Shown here: one piece after another, positions 11,916-22,484 of the stretch
Layout of the letters: each line of letters starts with the position of its first letter
Position numbering within the stretch: the stretch's first letter is position 1
NCBI GenBank assembly: GCA_036365145.1
Contig: JAEOAD010000034.1
Location: forward strand, 16,397,501 to 16,461,500
Direction: 5' to 3'
DNA from: Orientallactaga sibirica
Taxonomy: Eukaryota > Chordata > Mammalia > Rodentia > Dipodidae
Length of the DNA stretch: 64,000 nt
The notes under the pieces: generated by a model
The model's input: the letters and a program-made list of their open reading frames with translations, nothing else
Database searches by the model: none
What the model was told of the DNA's origin: nothing
Position numbers and translations under genes: made by a program

Positions 11916-12065
11916 CAAGGAGAAAATAACATTTACACTCATATTACTATGTTCACCGCACTGTCCATAATAGCCAAGGAATAGATACAACCTGTGTTTG
12001 TGGATAAATCATGATAAATCCAACATTTATAAGCATATAGAATAGGGAATTATTCAACTTTAACA

Positions 12066-14227
12066 CTTTAACACCAGAAGGAGATAACCATATTTTGTCT
12101 TTACTAAGCAGGCTACTTCTACTTTCAAGACAGGTAATATGAATTTCTAAAGTTAAATGAGCCACAATGGTCAGCTGGTCAGTAATTTTGTGATGGATTT
12201 GGGACACATGGAGAATGGGAATAAGATTTGAACCCTGTTTTGGTTGACAACAAAGCTCGGGTAATTTCCACAATTTCCAAGTATTCCTGAGTGTTTCACT
12301 TTCCTCTCTTCAAAGTACGCAAGATTCCTCCTCAGCATCTTTCTTCTAGCATACCACTAGTGCCAAGGACAACACATTTTCATGAAAAGTTCAATTCCTG
12401 AGTGTTTTTCTGGCTGGACAAAAACCATCCTCCTAGTTACTTCCGCTGGGGCTAATGGAGTCTTCTAACACAAGGCAGGACAATGGTCGTTTCTAGACTA
12501 GAAACAGCAAATGAGTTGCTATTCAGCCTTCACCAGGATAGCTCCTGACCTCTCTAATCATTAGTTCAATGTTCCTTTAAATGTGTCGGCTGTAAAGGGA
12601 ACACTCTGTGCTTTGCATAGAGAAATGTGCCTATTTAGTTCTCAATCATTGCCAGAGTATAGCATTCAAATTCAAAAGTTTCACTCTAAGATTCATAAGA
12701 CAAATTCTCTACCACTTAAGCCTTCTCTGTTTACAATTATTTGCATTTTCCAATTGCCAAAGAGGTGATATAAGCTCCACTGGAAAAAAAAATTACATTT
12801 CATTGACACACAGTGGACAATGAAGTGACATAATTTTGTCCAACATGCATGAATATTTTAGCAATATGCTCGAAGAATGTTAAATAAATCTCTTAAAATT
12901 CCACAACTATAGCAAGCTTTTTGGTTCTCCTATTTCACTCTAGTTTCTGCTTAGTGACTTTTAAATATATTTTGTCACTAACCTCATGTGGGCTATTCCT
13001 CATATTTAGCCATTCAGTCTGTTTCTGTCATTCTCGAAGGAGTTTAATGTATTTATCCCTTTGACACCATGGATAATTTATTAAACACAGATTTTTCTAC
13101 TTGTGACTTGTAAAAGTCACAATTTTGCTATCTCCTGCTTAGAGAAAGGAAATTTATTGCTTGAAGGGCATACAGAACCAGAGAAATTTTCCTGTTTGTG
13201 TCTTCAACATTGCTACTCTTTGAACACACAGTGACCATTGACACTCAAGAGACATATCTACATCTCCAACTCCTTTCCAGAGTTTGTAACATTGATATGA
13301 AGAATTCCAATCACTATCATGAAACTGAAAATAATGCTCATTCCAATTTGTACATAAAAATGACCTTGCACTAACAAATGCAACAGGATATAGATATAAG
13401 CCTTTGATTGCCTAATAGACAATGATTTTCAGAAGGATGGAACTTGGTTACTATCTGTTCATCACTGGTTCTGTTTCTTCCCACAAGTAAAATTTCAGCA
13501 TTTTGCAGTTTCCAACATCTGGTATAAACTGGCCTCTACCCATGTCTTCTATACCCTTCAGACTTAGTTTTGCCATCTTGTCCCCATTGGCCTTAATTTT
13601 TGTCCCGGAAGGAATTGAGTTTATGCAAACAAGAGAATTTGCTCTTGCTTATGGTGCTCCTTCCCTCATGGTGGTTGACTTTCCCACGTTGTACTTTCCC
13701 AGGGAGTCCTTCAAAATGTGTATTGCTAGCATAGGGCAAGACCTCTAATGTGTTCTTAGCAACACTGATCCAATTTATTAAGTGGATATCCTCTACAAGG
13801 CATATCATCTTTACTTGAGTGGGTAGGAAGCATATAATATCACATGCCACTGAAGAGCTTGTACATTAGGCTAAATCCAGAAAGTATCCTTGCTTGGTTT
13901 GATGCATCAACTCTTATTGGTTATATTCATAGAACTTATTTTGAGAAAGAGCTAAAAATCTCTTTTGATTTTAGGTAAACAAAAATATTTGAGGAATGAT
14001 TCCCCATCCAAAAAACCTAGAGAACATTAGAGTAGATGATTAAGATCAAACCTAGTTGTGCCTGCACTTGGAATAGCACCATGAGCCAGTCAGTCTGCTG
14101 TCATGATCCCATTTCAGGGGTGAGGCACAATGAGGTAATGATAATCACCAATCACTCTGGAAGCCTTGGAATAGTTTCCCATAGCCTGAATAGCTCCCAA
14201 ACTCTACTTTTGTGGTGTTAACTTATC
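12066..14227. other. No feature recognised
   Basis: About 2.2 kb of unique-looking sequence. The open frame at 13503-13748 (81 codons) starts at an internal Met and has no family resemblance I can name. No repeat recognised. Confidence 0.5.
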
Positions 14228-14433
14228 TTTTAAAAAATATTGATTTTATTTGTTTGAAAGTGAGAGAGAAAGAGACAGAGAGAATGGGCATGTCAGGGTT
14301 TCATCTTCTGAAAATCAACTCCAGACACATGTACCACCTTGTGTGTCTGACTTACGTGTGTCCTGGGGACTCAAACCTGGGTCCTTTGGTTTTGCATGCA
14401 AGCACCTTAACCACTAAGACATCTCCCCAGCCT
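14228..14433 (-). mobile_element. DIP-type SINE, minus strand
   Basis: Reversed body and head (ccttgtgtgtctgacttacg ... acatctccccagcc) with a T-rich reversed tail at the left. Confidence 0.85.
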
Positions 14434-14660
14434 GGCATTAACATATCTTTATATCTTTGTTTTTCTTGTAAAAAAAAAATCCCTACACCAAGGGCATCAG
14501 CTCAAAGACTTAACTGAAGAACTCAAAGACAACTCATCTAGTTACAATGACTAGCTTAAAATCTAGATCCTTGAATGCCCTTCTTCTGATTCTCCATCTT
14601 AGCCCTGGGCTTTTTGGGTTCATTCAGATTTGGGGAGTGAATGGATAATATTAAAAAGCC
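14434..14660. other. No feature recognised
   Basis: Short spacer between a DIP SINE and a B4; includes an A9 run near 14470. Confidence 0.5.
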
Positions 14661-14665
14661 ATTTT

Positions 14666-15012
14666 AGGACTGGGAAAATGACTTAGAGGATAAAAAAAAA
14701 TCTTGCTGTGCATGCATTAAACTATAGTTTGGATCTCTAGTACCCACATAAAGGAAGGTCAGGCATGAGATCCTGCCTGTAACCCCAGTGCTTTGGAGGC
14801 AGAGGCAGGAGGAGTTCCAGGAAAACTAGCTAGATAGACAATCTTAATAATGGAGCTCTAGGTTCAAACGAGAGACCCTCATCTCAATATATACAGTGTA
14901 TAGTGATTGAGAAAGATACTCAGTGTCAACCTCTGACTTCTGTACATATGCATACACCTGTACAGGACATAAGAACACACATGCACATATGCACACACAC
15001 ACATACAGACAA
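14666..15012 (+). mobile_element. B4-like composite SINE
   Basis: A tRNA/ID-like head (gactgggaaaatgacttaga) is followed by a B1-like middle (cctgtaaccccagtgctttg; gagagaccctcatctcaa) and a 3' part (gtgtcaacctctgacttc) ending in CA-rich sequence. This order is that of rodent B4. Confidence 0.75.
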
Positions 15013-16061
15013 GACATTATACACCGCAGTATAAAACAGAACAGCATGCACAAGATTTCTGCAATAAGCACTTCCAAACACAAGTGGAGATGACACAATG
15101 AGCAGTCTGTAGAAACTCTGTAATTCTGTGGAGAGATGAAACAAGGTCCCTTCCTGGGAATAGAAGTGTGCCCATGTTACTGCTCTATTTTCTTCCTACC
15201 AGAGCTTCTAGGCCTTTGTTTGTCTAGTCCTTCATCCTTTCTTCTTTGGTTCCTCCATTTTATTTAAACTTTTTAGTCAGGTTTAGTCAGGTCAAAAATT
15301 GGCATTAAAATATGCCATATTCAGTGCCTAGACATGGTTCACAACTCTTTCTTGCTTAGGAATTGGAGATTCCTAGTGTCATTTTAAATCTCAAATATTC
15401 ACTGACTGTGATCTATTTTTAATTTCACTTACTCAAGCTGCTTTAGTAGTATTCACATCTCTTTGAACAGAATCATTTGAACACCTTACTCTTCTGTATA
15501 TTTATTTCTTAAATTTAGTGACTCTTTCTTTGCTTTTCTCCTTTGCCTCAATTCCCTATAACCTTAAGTACAGCAACCTCAACTTATAAGGCTTCCATAG
15601 GCAAGCCAAGTTTAGTCTTTCTTCTCTGAGCCATTTGTGCAATTGAATGAATTTATTGGATACTAAGCTTTTAATTATACCTTTTCTCTGAGACACATTA
15701 ATTGACTCAGAGAATAACAATAGTTGTGATGGCCCTTCCTTTCATGTGGTCCTTGATACAAGTCTGAGATTTCTTTGGCTTTGTTAAAGCCAATGATGTA
15801 CTCAGTGATATCTTTTTATAGATTTGGTTTCAAAAGAAGTTTTCTCTGTCAATCTTATAAAATTCCTGAACTTCTTGACTCTATTCCCTTCCACTTCTAC
15901 TGTTATTTTCTGAACTTATTCTTTTCTTATACTATCTTGCGAACTATTGCCAAAATTATCTAAATAATGTACCAAATCCCATTATAATGATGATGAAAGT
16001 AATACTCTTAGAAGTCCTTAAATCTCAATGACTAAACAATAATTCAACATGAGTTGACAAA
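15013..16061. other. No feature recognised
   Basis: Unique AT-rich sequence; no repeat or coding signal that I can support. Confidence 0.5.
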
Positions 16062-16444
16062 TGTGGTAGTTTGAATCCCCCCCAATACACTCAGATATTT
16101 TATTAAAGCTTTCAACTTGGATTTCCAACTGCCTTGCTGGAGGAGGTATCATTGGGGGAAGAATCTGGGGTCCAGCCTAAAGGTGTGCAGAGTAGGCAGA
16201 GTAAGCTGAGCTCTGCCTGGGTCCTTGCTTCTGGCTTCCAGTTCCCTGCTGTTGTTGCCCCTTTGTTTGCTTGAGATGCTGGCTCTTTGGTGGTGTTTCT
16301 TTGCTTAGGTTTATTAATGGGAGACAGCTTCTTTTGCCATTTGATGGATATTCCCCTGGATCTGTCAATGAAATAAATCCCATTCCTCTCATAAACTGTG
16401 TCTGTTTTGAAGTGCACCCCAGCAATGTGAAGCTGACTACAACA
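16062..16444 (+). mobile_element. Solo LTR, MaLR (MT/ORR1)-like
   Basis: A 383-bp unit begins TGTGGTAGTTTGAATC and ends CTACAACA; the ends are near-perfect inverted repeats (7 of 8). An AATAAA lies at 16371-16376. Flanks are acaaa (16057-16061) and acaag (16445-16449), a 4-of-5 match to the expected 5-bp duplication. No internal region is attached, so it is a solo LTR. The open frames inside it on both strands are LTR shadows. Confidence 0.8.
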
Positions 16445-17700
16445 ACAAGGTTATCTATTTGTTGCAGTTTCTCAGGGCCTGGATTGCCAGATACACCCAT
16501 ACACAGTGCCCACTGTGCCTTGCAGAAAAGAAAGAAGGCCACAGGCTACCACAAAGGTTGTGCTACCTTGAGAAATATGGTATCTAGGAGAAACACAGTG
16601 TGCTTCTGTTAATTTCATTAACACATTTTACTCCTATGTCCAACTTCATGTACATGAAATATAATCTTAAGATGTGGCTCTCAGAAGAACAAGAAATATT
16701 TACTGAATAACTCTAATCACTATAGCACTCAATGTAGCTGAAGGATATTGTAAAACAGTCTTCTCCTCCAAGTTCTTTATTTCTTCTTTTTCCTTTTCCT
16801 TTTTATTTATTTATTTATGTATTTATTTTGGCTCAATGTGGAAGAGTAGGACCTGCAAGTGAGAGGACCACCAGACTGTTCATTAAATTAGTAGGTCCCA
16901 TAATGCCTAAGGAGGTAAATTATTGTATGATTATATGAGGGCTGGTTTAAATACTGAGCACCTGTGTGAGTTCAGGTGAAGTTGGGTTATGCAATACTGT
17001 TAGTAAGAAGAAAAGCTTATACTGAGTTTCATAAACTGAGATATGCTGCCCTAGCTGTGTGGCAGCTTAACACTCTGGGATATATTTGCCAAGATATACT
17101 GTTGCAAAGGTTGGGGGTTTGTGATGGGAATTACTCTTTTTCAGGCTGAGGGAGGTGCTGTGAGTCTTGAGGGACAGAGAAACCACTGGTAAAAGTTTCC
17201 TATGTTGTCACTGTTGGAATGCCTTCCCTCTCTATGTTCAAGAGAGGTTGGGGTTGTACCACTAGCTAGAGGTCTTTGTTTTATGAAATTGCCTCACAGG
17301 TTGGGATAAAAGAATAATGAGATTTAACAAGTAAAGAGTGAAAATTATGTCATCTGCTAAGATTCTCTAAAGAATGTTGAGACAGATATATAGCAGCAAC
17401 TATATCCTAAACTGTTTTTGTCATGATCAATATTCTAATCCTTGTAGTTTTGTGACCACGAATACACTGCTAAATCATTCCTTGACTCAGTGTTCTAGTA
17501 CTAAGATGGTGCCAACAATTGTCGATACCTCATAGTTTCAACTCCCAGTTATAAATCTTTGCCACCCTCTTATTTGCAGCAGGTCTATCCATCCTTCTCT
17601 TCACTAAGGTAGTTGGCCCTTTCAGCTCCTGGGTGATTCTCTTGTCTGCCTTCCTTCTCATTACAGGCTTACTCTGATTACTGATATCCACCACAATATC
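16445..17700. other. No gene recognised; short (TTTA)n tract
   Basis: A (ttta)n tract lies at about 16801-16830. The rest looks unique to me, although 16850-17450 is less AT-rich and could be an unrecognised retroelement. Confidence 0.45.
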
Positions 17701-17789
17701 TGTCTTTATGTGGATTCTGGGAATCCAAACTTAGGCATACATGCATGTTTGGCAAGTGCTTGATTCACTAAATCAGCTCCCCAGCCACT

Positions 17790-17840
<51 letters not shown>

Positions 17841-18095
17841 TGTATGGCAGTGTGCATGCACTGGTGTACATGTGCCAGTCAGAAAACAACCTAAGAGTGT
17901 TGCTCTTCTCATTCTGCATTTGTCTTTTTGAAATGGTATCTCCTGGTGTTTTGCTGTGGGTACCAGTTTCTAGATTCTCCTAGGCCCTGCCTCCACTTGG
18001 TTTAGGCTTATTGAAATCATAGTTGCAGTCATCACTTTGCATCCAGCTTTACAAAGGCTGTTGAGGAGGATCAAACTTGGCAAATATGGGTCTTG
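17701..18095 (-). mobile_element. Diverged B4-type SINE material with (TG)n, minus strand
   Basis: Left part (tgtggattctgggaatccaa ... ctccccagccac) is a reversed tRNA/ID-like head. It is followed by (TG)n and then tgcatgcactggtgtacatg ... gaggatcaaacttggcaaat, resembling another reversed B4. Possibly two adjacent relics. Confidence 0.5.
17792..17839 (+). repeat. (TG)24 microsatellite
   Basis: An uninterrupted TG run of 48 bp. Confidence 0.98.
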
Positions 18096-18102
18096 TTGTC
18101 TC

Positions 18103-18538
18103 TACTGACAGTGTGCAGGCAGATGGGCACTGCAGTCTGGAGTGAGTAGGCAGGACCCTGTTCCTGGGCTCCTCCCACCTCCTTGTACTGACAGTGTGTG
18201 GGCAGGCTCTGTGGTCTGGAGTGAATGGGCCAGATCCCTGTTTCCTGGCTCCTCCCTCTTCCCTGGACTGGGTTCCCTTCTCTGTTCTATGTGCTGGAGG
18301 GCACCATATAAAGTAGGCCAGGTCCCTGTTCCCTTGCTCCTCCCAGTACCCTGGTCCTGGTAGATCCCATTCTGCCTTGCTTGGGGAGGCCTGGTCCCTG
18401 TGTGGGCTGTGGAATCAGGCCCTTTGTTCTGTTATCCTGACTGGTCACTGGATACCAACATCCCTGTTCATCTAAGTCAGAGGGTGCATTGACCAAAGCA
18501 TAAAAACATATTTTCTCCTCAATAAAAGTCTTCCTAAA
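18103..18538 (+). promoter_or_regulatory. LINE-1 5' UTR with degenerate tandem monomers
   Basis: GC-richer than its surroundings. The phrase tactgacagtgtg begins units at 18103 and 18186 (83 bp apart), each continuing through gtctggagtga, ccctgtt and gctcctccc. A third, weaker unit follows from about 18288 (tatgtgctggaggg ... ccctgttcccttgctcctcc). The last part leads to an ATG at 18539 that opens an L1 ORF1-like frame. Rodent L1 promoters are commonly built from tandem monomers, so by position and structure this is the L1 promoter region. Activity is not shown. Confidence 0.65.
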
Positions 18539-18740
18539 ATGGGTAGACAACAAAGAAAAAAAAAAAAAACAGTATCAAAAGTCAGAAGAGATCTCTACCA
18601 ATGATGCCTAGTCCCACAATGGAAGCCTCCAATGAAATCATAGAGAAATCAACAGAAATTCATTCCCCAAATGAAAATACAACAACTAATGAGACCACAA
18701 TCAAAACAAAACAAAACAAAAAATCGCTGACCTAGAAGTA
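18539..18740 (+). pseudogene. LINE-1 ORF1 N-terminal remnant
   Basis: ORF1 encodes the L1 RNA-binding coiled-coil chaperone. The ATG at 18539 opens MGRQQRKKKK, a basic start. A 13-A run at 18557-18569 then throws the frame off and it stops within 20 codons. In the frame offset after that run the sequence stays open and reads MEASNEIIEKSTEIHSPNE, so a slip in the A-run broke it. Identification is supported by homology with the minus-strand L1 near 39.1 kb: both share atgcctagtccca and cctccaat at the same distance from the start. The coiled coil, RRM and C-terminal domains are missing; the sequence jumps directly to ORF2. Confidence 0.7.
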
Positions 18741-18742
18741 AA

Positions 18743-20290
18743 CTATCAAAGAGCCAACAATTGTGAAAGACCTATATAATGAAAACATAAAAACACTCAA
18801 GAAAGAACTAAAGGATGACTTGAGAAGATGGAAAGACCTCCCATATTCTTGGATGGGTAGAATTAATATTGCGAAAATGCAATTCTACCAAAAGCACTGT
18901 ACAGATTTAACAAAATACCAATAAAAATACCAGTATCATTCTTCACAGAGATTGAAAAAACTATCTTAAAATTCATATGGAATGGCAGAAGGCCTCGGAT
19001 ATCCAAACATATCCTCAGGAAAAAAAAAAAAAACATAACAACCCTCTGGTGGTATCACCATCACCATACCCGATCTAAAGCTATATTACAAAGCCATAGT
19101 GACAAAAACAGCATGGTACTGGAATAAACACACAAACATAGATAGACCAATGGAACAGAATTAAAGACCCAGGCCTTAGGTCAAGTAACTACAGCTGCTT
19201 GATCTTTGATAAAGGGGCCAATAATGTAGACTGGAACAAAGGCAGAATCTTCAACAAATGGTGTTAGACAAATTGGATAACCATATGTAGAAAAATGGAA
19301 TTACAACCACTCATTTTGCCATACTCAAAAATCAAGTCCAAATGGATTAAAGACCTCAATATAAGACCTGAAACTCTTCAACTACTTGAAGACAAAATAG
19401 GAGGCACTCTGCATGATATAGGACTGGGCAAAGACTTTCTAAACAAAACCTCAGTAGCTCAGGAAATTAAACAATCACTCAACCAACTGGATCTCATGAA
19501 GGTAAAAAGCTTTTGCATAGATGAACATACACAAGCTGAGCTAATAGATTACCCACTGAATAGGAGAAAAATCTTTGTCAGCTATTCCACTGACAGAAGC
19601 CTAATATCTAGAATCTACAAAGAACTCAAAACAACTAAACAATTAAAAAAAAAAATCAAACAACCCACTCCAAAAGTGGAGCAGAGAACTAAATAGGGAG
19701 TTCTCAGAGGAAGAATTACAAATGGCTACCACACTTAGGAAAATGTTTAACATCACTAACCTTTAGGAAAATTCAAATTAAAACAACTATGAGATTCCTC
19801 CTTACTCCAGCAAGGGTAGCAAACATTAAAAAATCAAATGAAAACAAATGTTGGCAAGGTTGTAGAGAAATAGGAACCCTCACTCACTGTTGGTGGGAAT
19901 GTAAGCTGGTATAACCACTATGGAAATCAATATGGAGACTTTTGAAAAAGATGAATATACAGCTATCAACAGACCCTGTTGTTCCTTTATTGGGCATTTA
20001 ATGCCTAAAAAAAGCACTACATCTCAGTTCAGAGATATTTGATCAACCATGTTTATAGCTGCTCAATTCATAATAGCTAAAAAGTGGAATCAACCCAGAT
20101 CCCACCATTGGATGAATGGGTAACCAAGAAGTGGTATATTTACATGATGGAATTCTACTCAGCAGTGAGAAAAAATGGCACTTTGAAATTCATAGAAAAG
20201 TGGTCAAACTTGGAAAGGAGCATTCTAAGTGAACTCACACAATCACAGAAAGACAACCTTTGCATAATCTCACTCATCTGCAGTTCCTAA
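18743..20290 (+). pseudogene. LINE-1 ORF2 C-terminal remnant
   Basis: ORF2 encodes the L1 endonuclease and reverse transcriptase. The fragment enters at KDLYNENIKTLKKEL and DLRRWKDLPYSW, the region after the RT catalytic core. The A-run at 19021-19034 breaks the frame. It is open again at 19295-19696 (SKWIKDLNIRPETL, LHDIGLGKDFLNKT, RSLISRIYKELK), then breaks, then resumes with the cysteine-rich region near 19850-19900 (tgttggtgggaatgtaagct). The end is EWVTKKWYIYMMEFYSAVRK, with a stop at 20288-20290. The endonuclease domain and the RT catalytic core, with its conserved aspartates, are absent. Non-functional. Confidence 0.9.
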
Positions 20291-20500
20291 CCTGGATCAG
20301 TCTGAGTTGCTGACATACCTGAATAGCTTCTCAAGGTTTGGATAATTTTATGAACCTCAATCCCCATGGGGTTGACCTGCATCCCAAACAAGGAAGGCCT
20401 CTTCAAAAAAAGGGCAGGGAGGAGGGAAAGGATGGTACCAACATGTGTTATTTATATACTAAGTATGCCCATATCTAATAAAAAAGTGTGGCAAGTATCT
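20291..20500 (+). mobile_element. LINE-1 3' UTR of the 18.1 kb element
   Basis: It follows the ORF2 stop with cctaacctggatcagtctga, paralleling the 41.8 kb L1 (cctaacttggaatggcttga). It contains a purine-rich gggcagggaggagggaaagg tract, and an A-rich end lies near 20480. The exact 3' end and target-site duplication were not resolved. Confidence 0.65.
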
Positions 20501-21120
20501 GTAGCCATTGAACTAAATGTCCAGACCCCCATAGAGTGTTTAATGAAGACATTTATGTTACTACTTTTGTCCATTTTTATGTTTACACTGAAACAATGTT
20601 TGTTTAAATGGAAACACTAACATTATATGTGCTTACTGACGTTGCAAATTCATTCAAGAAATGTTTACAGATTGTTAGTAGGAAAATTCATAACAACCTT
20701 TAAATGATTCTACTACATCCATTTATGAATCATTAGAAAACTTTATCTATCATCAGTAATCTTGAACGATCCCTTTACTTGCATGAACAGAATTTATCTT
20801 GAATTTACCTCAGTAGTTGGTGGTATCCATTTGTTCAGGTTAAGATTCAATAGTTACCATTAAAAGACCATTCTGGCAATGACAACTGATAATCTTGAAC
20901 AGATTCAAGGAAGGGAAATTCTAGCCCTGGGCAAAGTTAATTATAACTATTTAAAATGGATCCAACTGGAGCTTTGCTGGACACAAGGTGAGTAGTTCAT
21001 CTGCCTGAGCTTGCATGCATGAACGTATGCAGGCTCTCATGTTTATAAAATAGTCACATCCAACTTGTCAAGGATGCAAGGCAAACTAATGTTTTAGTTC
21101 AGGGCAGAGCTGTGTCAGAC
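20501..21120. other. No feature recognised
   Basis: Unique AT-rich sequence following the L1 3' end. Confidence 0.5.
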
Positions 21121-21124
21121 TAAC

Positions 21125-21320
21125 TCTGTTAGCAACCATGTTAGTCCCTAGCTATGTGATCTTGGATACATCACTTAACCTTTGTTTCTCTACTTCCTAA
21201 GAGACATTATGGCATCACATGCCTCATGGGGTTGCTGCAAGAATTGAGTCCTACTGTATATGCAAACACTTTGAACAATACCTGACAGATGGCAATTGTC
21301 AATTACTTTATATAGAATAA
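21125..21320 (+). mobile_element. MIR
   Basis: Clear MIR core (ctatgtgatcttggatacat cacttaacctttg) followed by a MIR-like 3' part (catggggttgctgcaagaat, acaatacctgacagatggc). Confidence 0.8.
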
Positions 21321-21674
21321 CATCTTAAATATAATCCTTGGGTGCTTACATATTTGGTAGACTGTAAACAATTTAGAAAGGGAGAAAGGTGTCATTTAGC
21401 ATTGTTCAAAAATAATATCAACCATGAGTCGTGATCATGACTAGCATTGATTAAACCTATGCCATACCTTTTCATTTTTAAGGTGGTGTATGAGTGAGTG
21501 TGTGTGTGTGTTTTATGTAATCTTGTTTCAACTTTGAAGAAACTGCGGGTTCGATAATATGTAAATCTTGTGTAGGTGGGAAGCCATAGTGCTTGACGGT
21601 GATCCCATAAATGAAGTTTTGAGAATTGGGATTAAATATGATTGTTTAGAATTGAGTAATTTAGGCTACCTTTT

Positions 21675-21795
21675 CTTTTTTCTTTTGAGGCAGGATATTG
21701 TTATGTAAGAACTGACTCTCGAGCCCCTTCTGGCCTCAATCTTGTGGTGATCCTTGGGACTCAGCCTCCCAAGTGCTGGGTTACAGGAAGGTAAA
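21675..21795 (-). mobile_element. Diverged B1-like SINE, minus strand
   Basis: Reversed B1 order: cttttgaggcaggatattgt ... ctggcctcaatcttgtggtg ... ctcccaagtgctgggttaca. Confidence 0.75.
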
Positions 21796-22428
21796 GCATT
21801 GTTTTGTCTTTGCCTTAAGCATATTTTAAAGAATTCTCTCTCTGCTTGCCACCGTTCTTATTATTTCTTTCTCTTTATGAAATTTAAATTCTATTCTTCC
21901 TACTGTCTCTTAAAAGTTTTTATAGCTCTCTACACATTGCCAGATAGAGCCAGTCTCTTAGTTCTTGAGTACTGGGTTATCATAGTCATCCCTGTCCCTT
22001 TTCCAGCATAACACATTAAGCAGTATCATGCCAATATCCACTCCAGCTTTTAGCTTGTTAAATGAACTGACTAATTTAAGTTTCACATACTTAATACTTA
22101 ACCCTGGAGCTACATGTTAACATCATTTCTCTTTCACAGATGGAGCAACAGAGACACTAAACATAGATAAACTTGGATAGGATCACATTTCTAGTAAGTG
22201 AGCAAGTAATGATTTAATCTTGGGGAAAATGGCTTTAAAGCTCATAAACTGGTCATTAAATGACACTGTACAGTATGGGATAGGAGCACATACAAGTAAC
22301 CAAGCTATAATGTAGAAGTCAGAGAAATTTCCTGATAAAGTATGTCCAAAGAAAAATAAATCATGTATAAAGTCATTAAGTGGTGAATACAGGAAATACA
22401 ATTTTGATTGAAGAAAGAAAACTGCGTA

Positions 22429-22432
<4 letters not shown>
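21796..22432. other. No feature recognised
   Basis: Unique sequence upstream of a TG microsatellite. Confidence 0.5.

Positions 22433-22480
<48 letters not shown>
22433..22480 (+). repeat. (TG)24 microsatellite
   Basis: An uninterrupted 48-bp TG run. Confidence 0.98.

Positions 22481-22484
<4 letters not shown>

Larger units (their letters stand above)
10188..12065 (+). pseudogene. Old L1M-type ORF2 remnant, plus orientation, interrupted by SINEs
   Basis: Pieces between the SINEs read as decayed ORF2 nucleotide sequence in order. They are 10190-10332 (ttgaaattgcactataaagc), 10546-10908 (aatggaacagaaaagccc; gaactcaaaattgattaaga), 11386-11737 (acattgttggtgggaatgtg; atggcccaacatttccca) and 11916-12065 (gtccataatagccaaggaat; gaattattcaac). 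All frames are broken. The right edge stops in the part of ORF2 just upstream of where the neighbouring minus piece begins, as expected for a 5'-inverted (twin-primed) insertion. The mobilising protein is not encoded. Confidence 0.75.

Noticed and set aside
13503..13748. 81-codon frame in otherwise unique sequence
   Set aside because: No domain, no splice context I can support, and similar lengths are expected by chance in 64 kb.
16177..16612. Open frames of 101-121 codons on both strands
   Set aside because: All overlap the MaLR-like LTR at 16062-16444 and its flank; no coding family.
17706..17983. Frames rich in TH/HT or CV repeats
   Set aside because: Translations of the (TG)24 microsatellite; same for those at 22380, 36190, 56261 and 58230.
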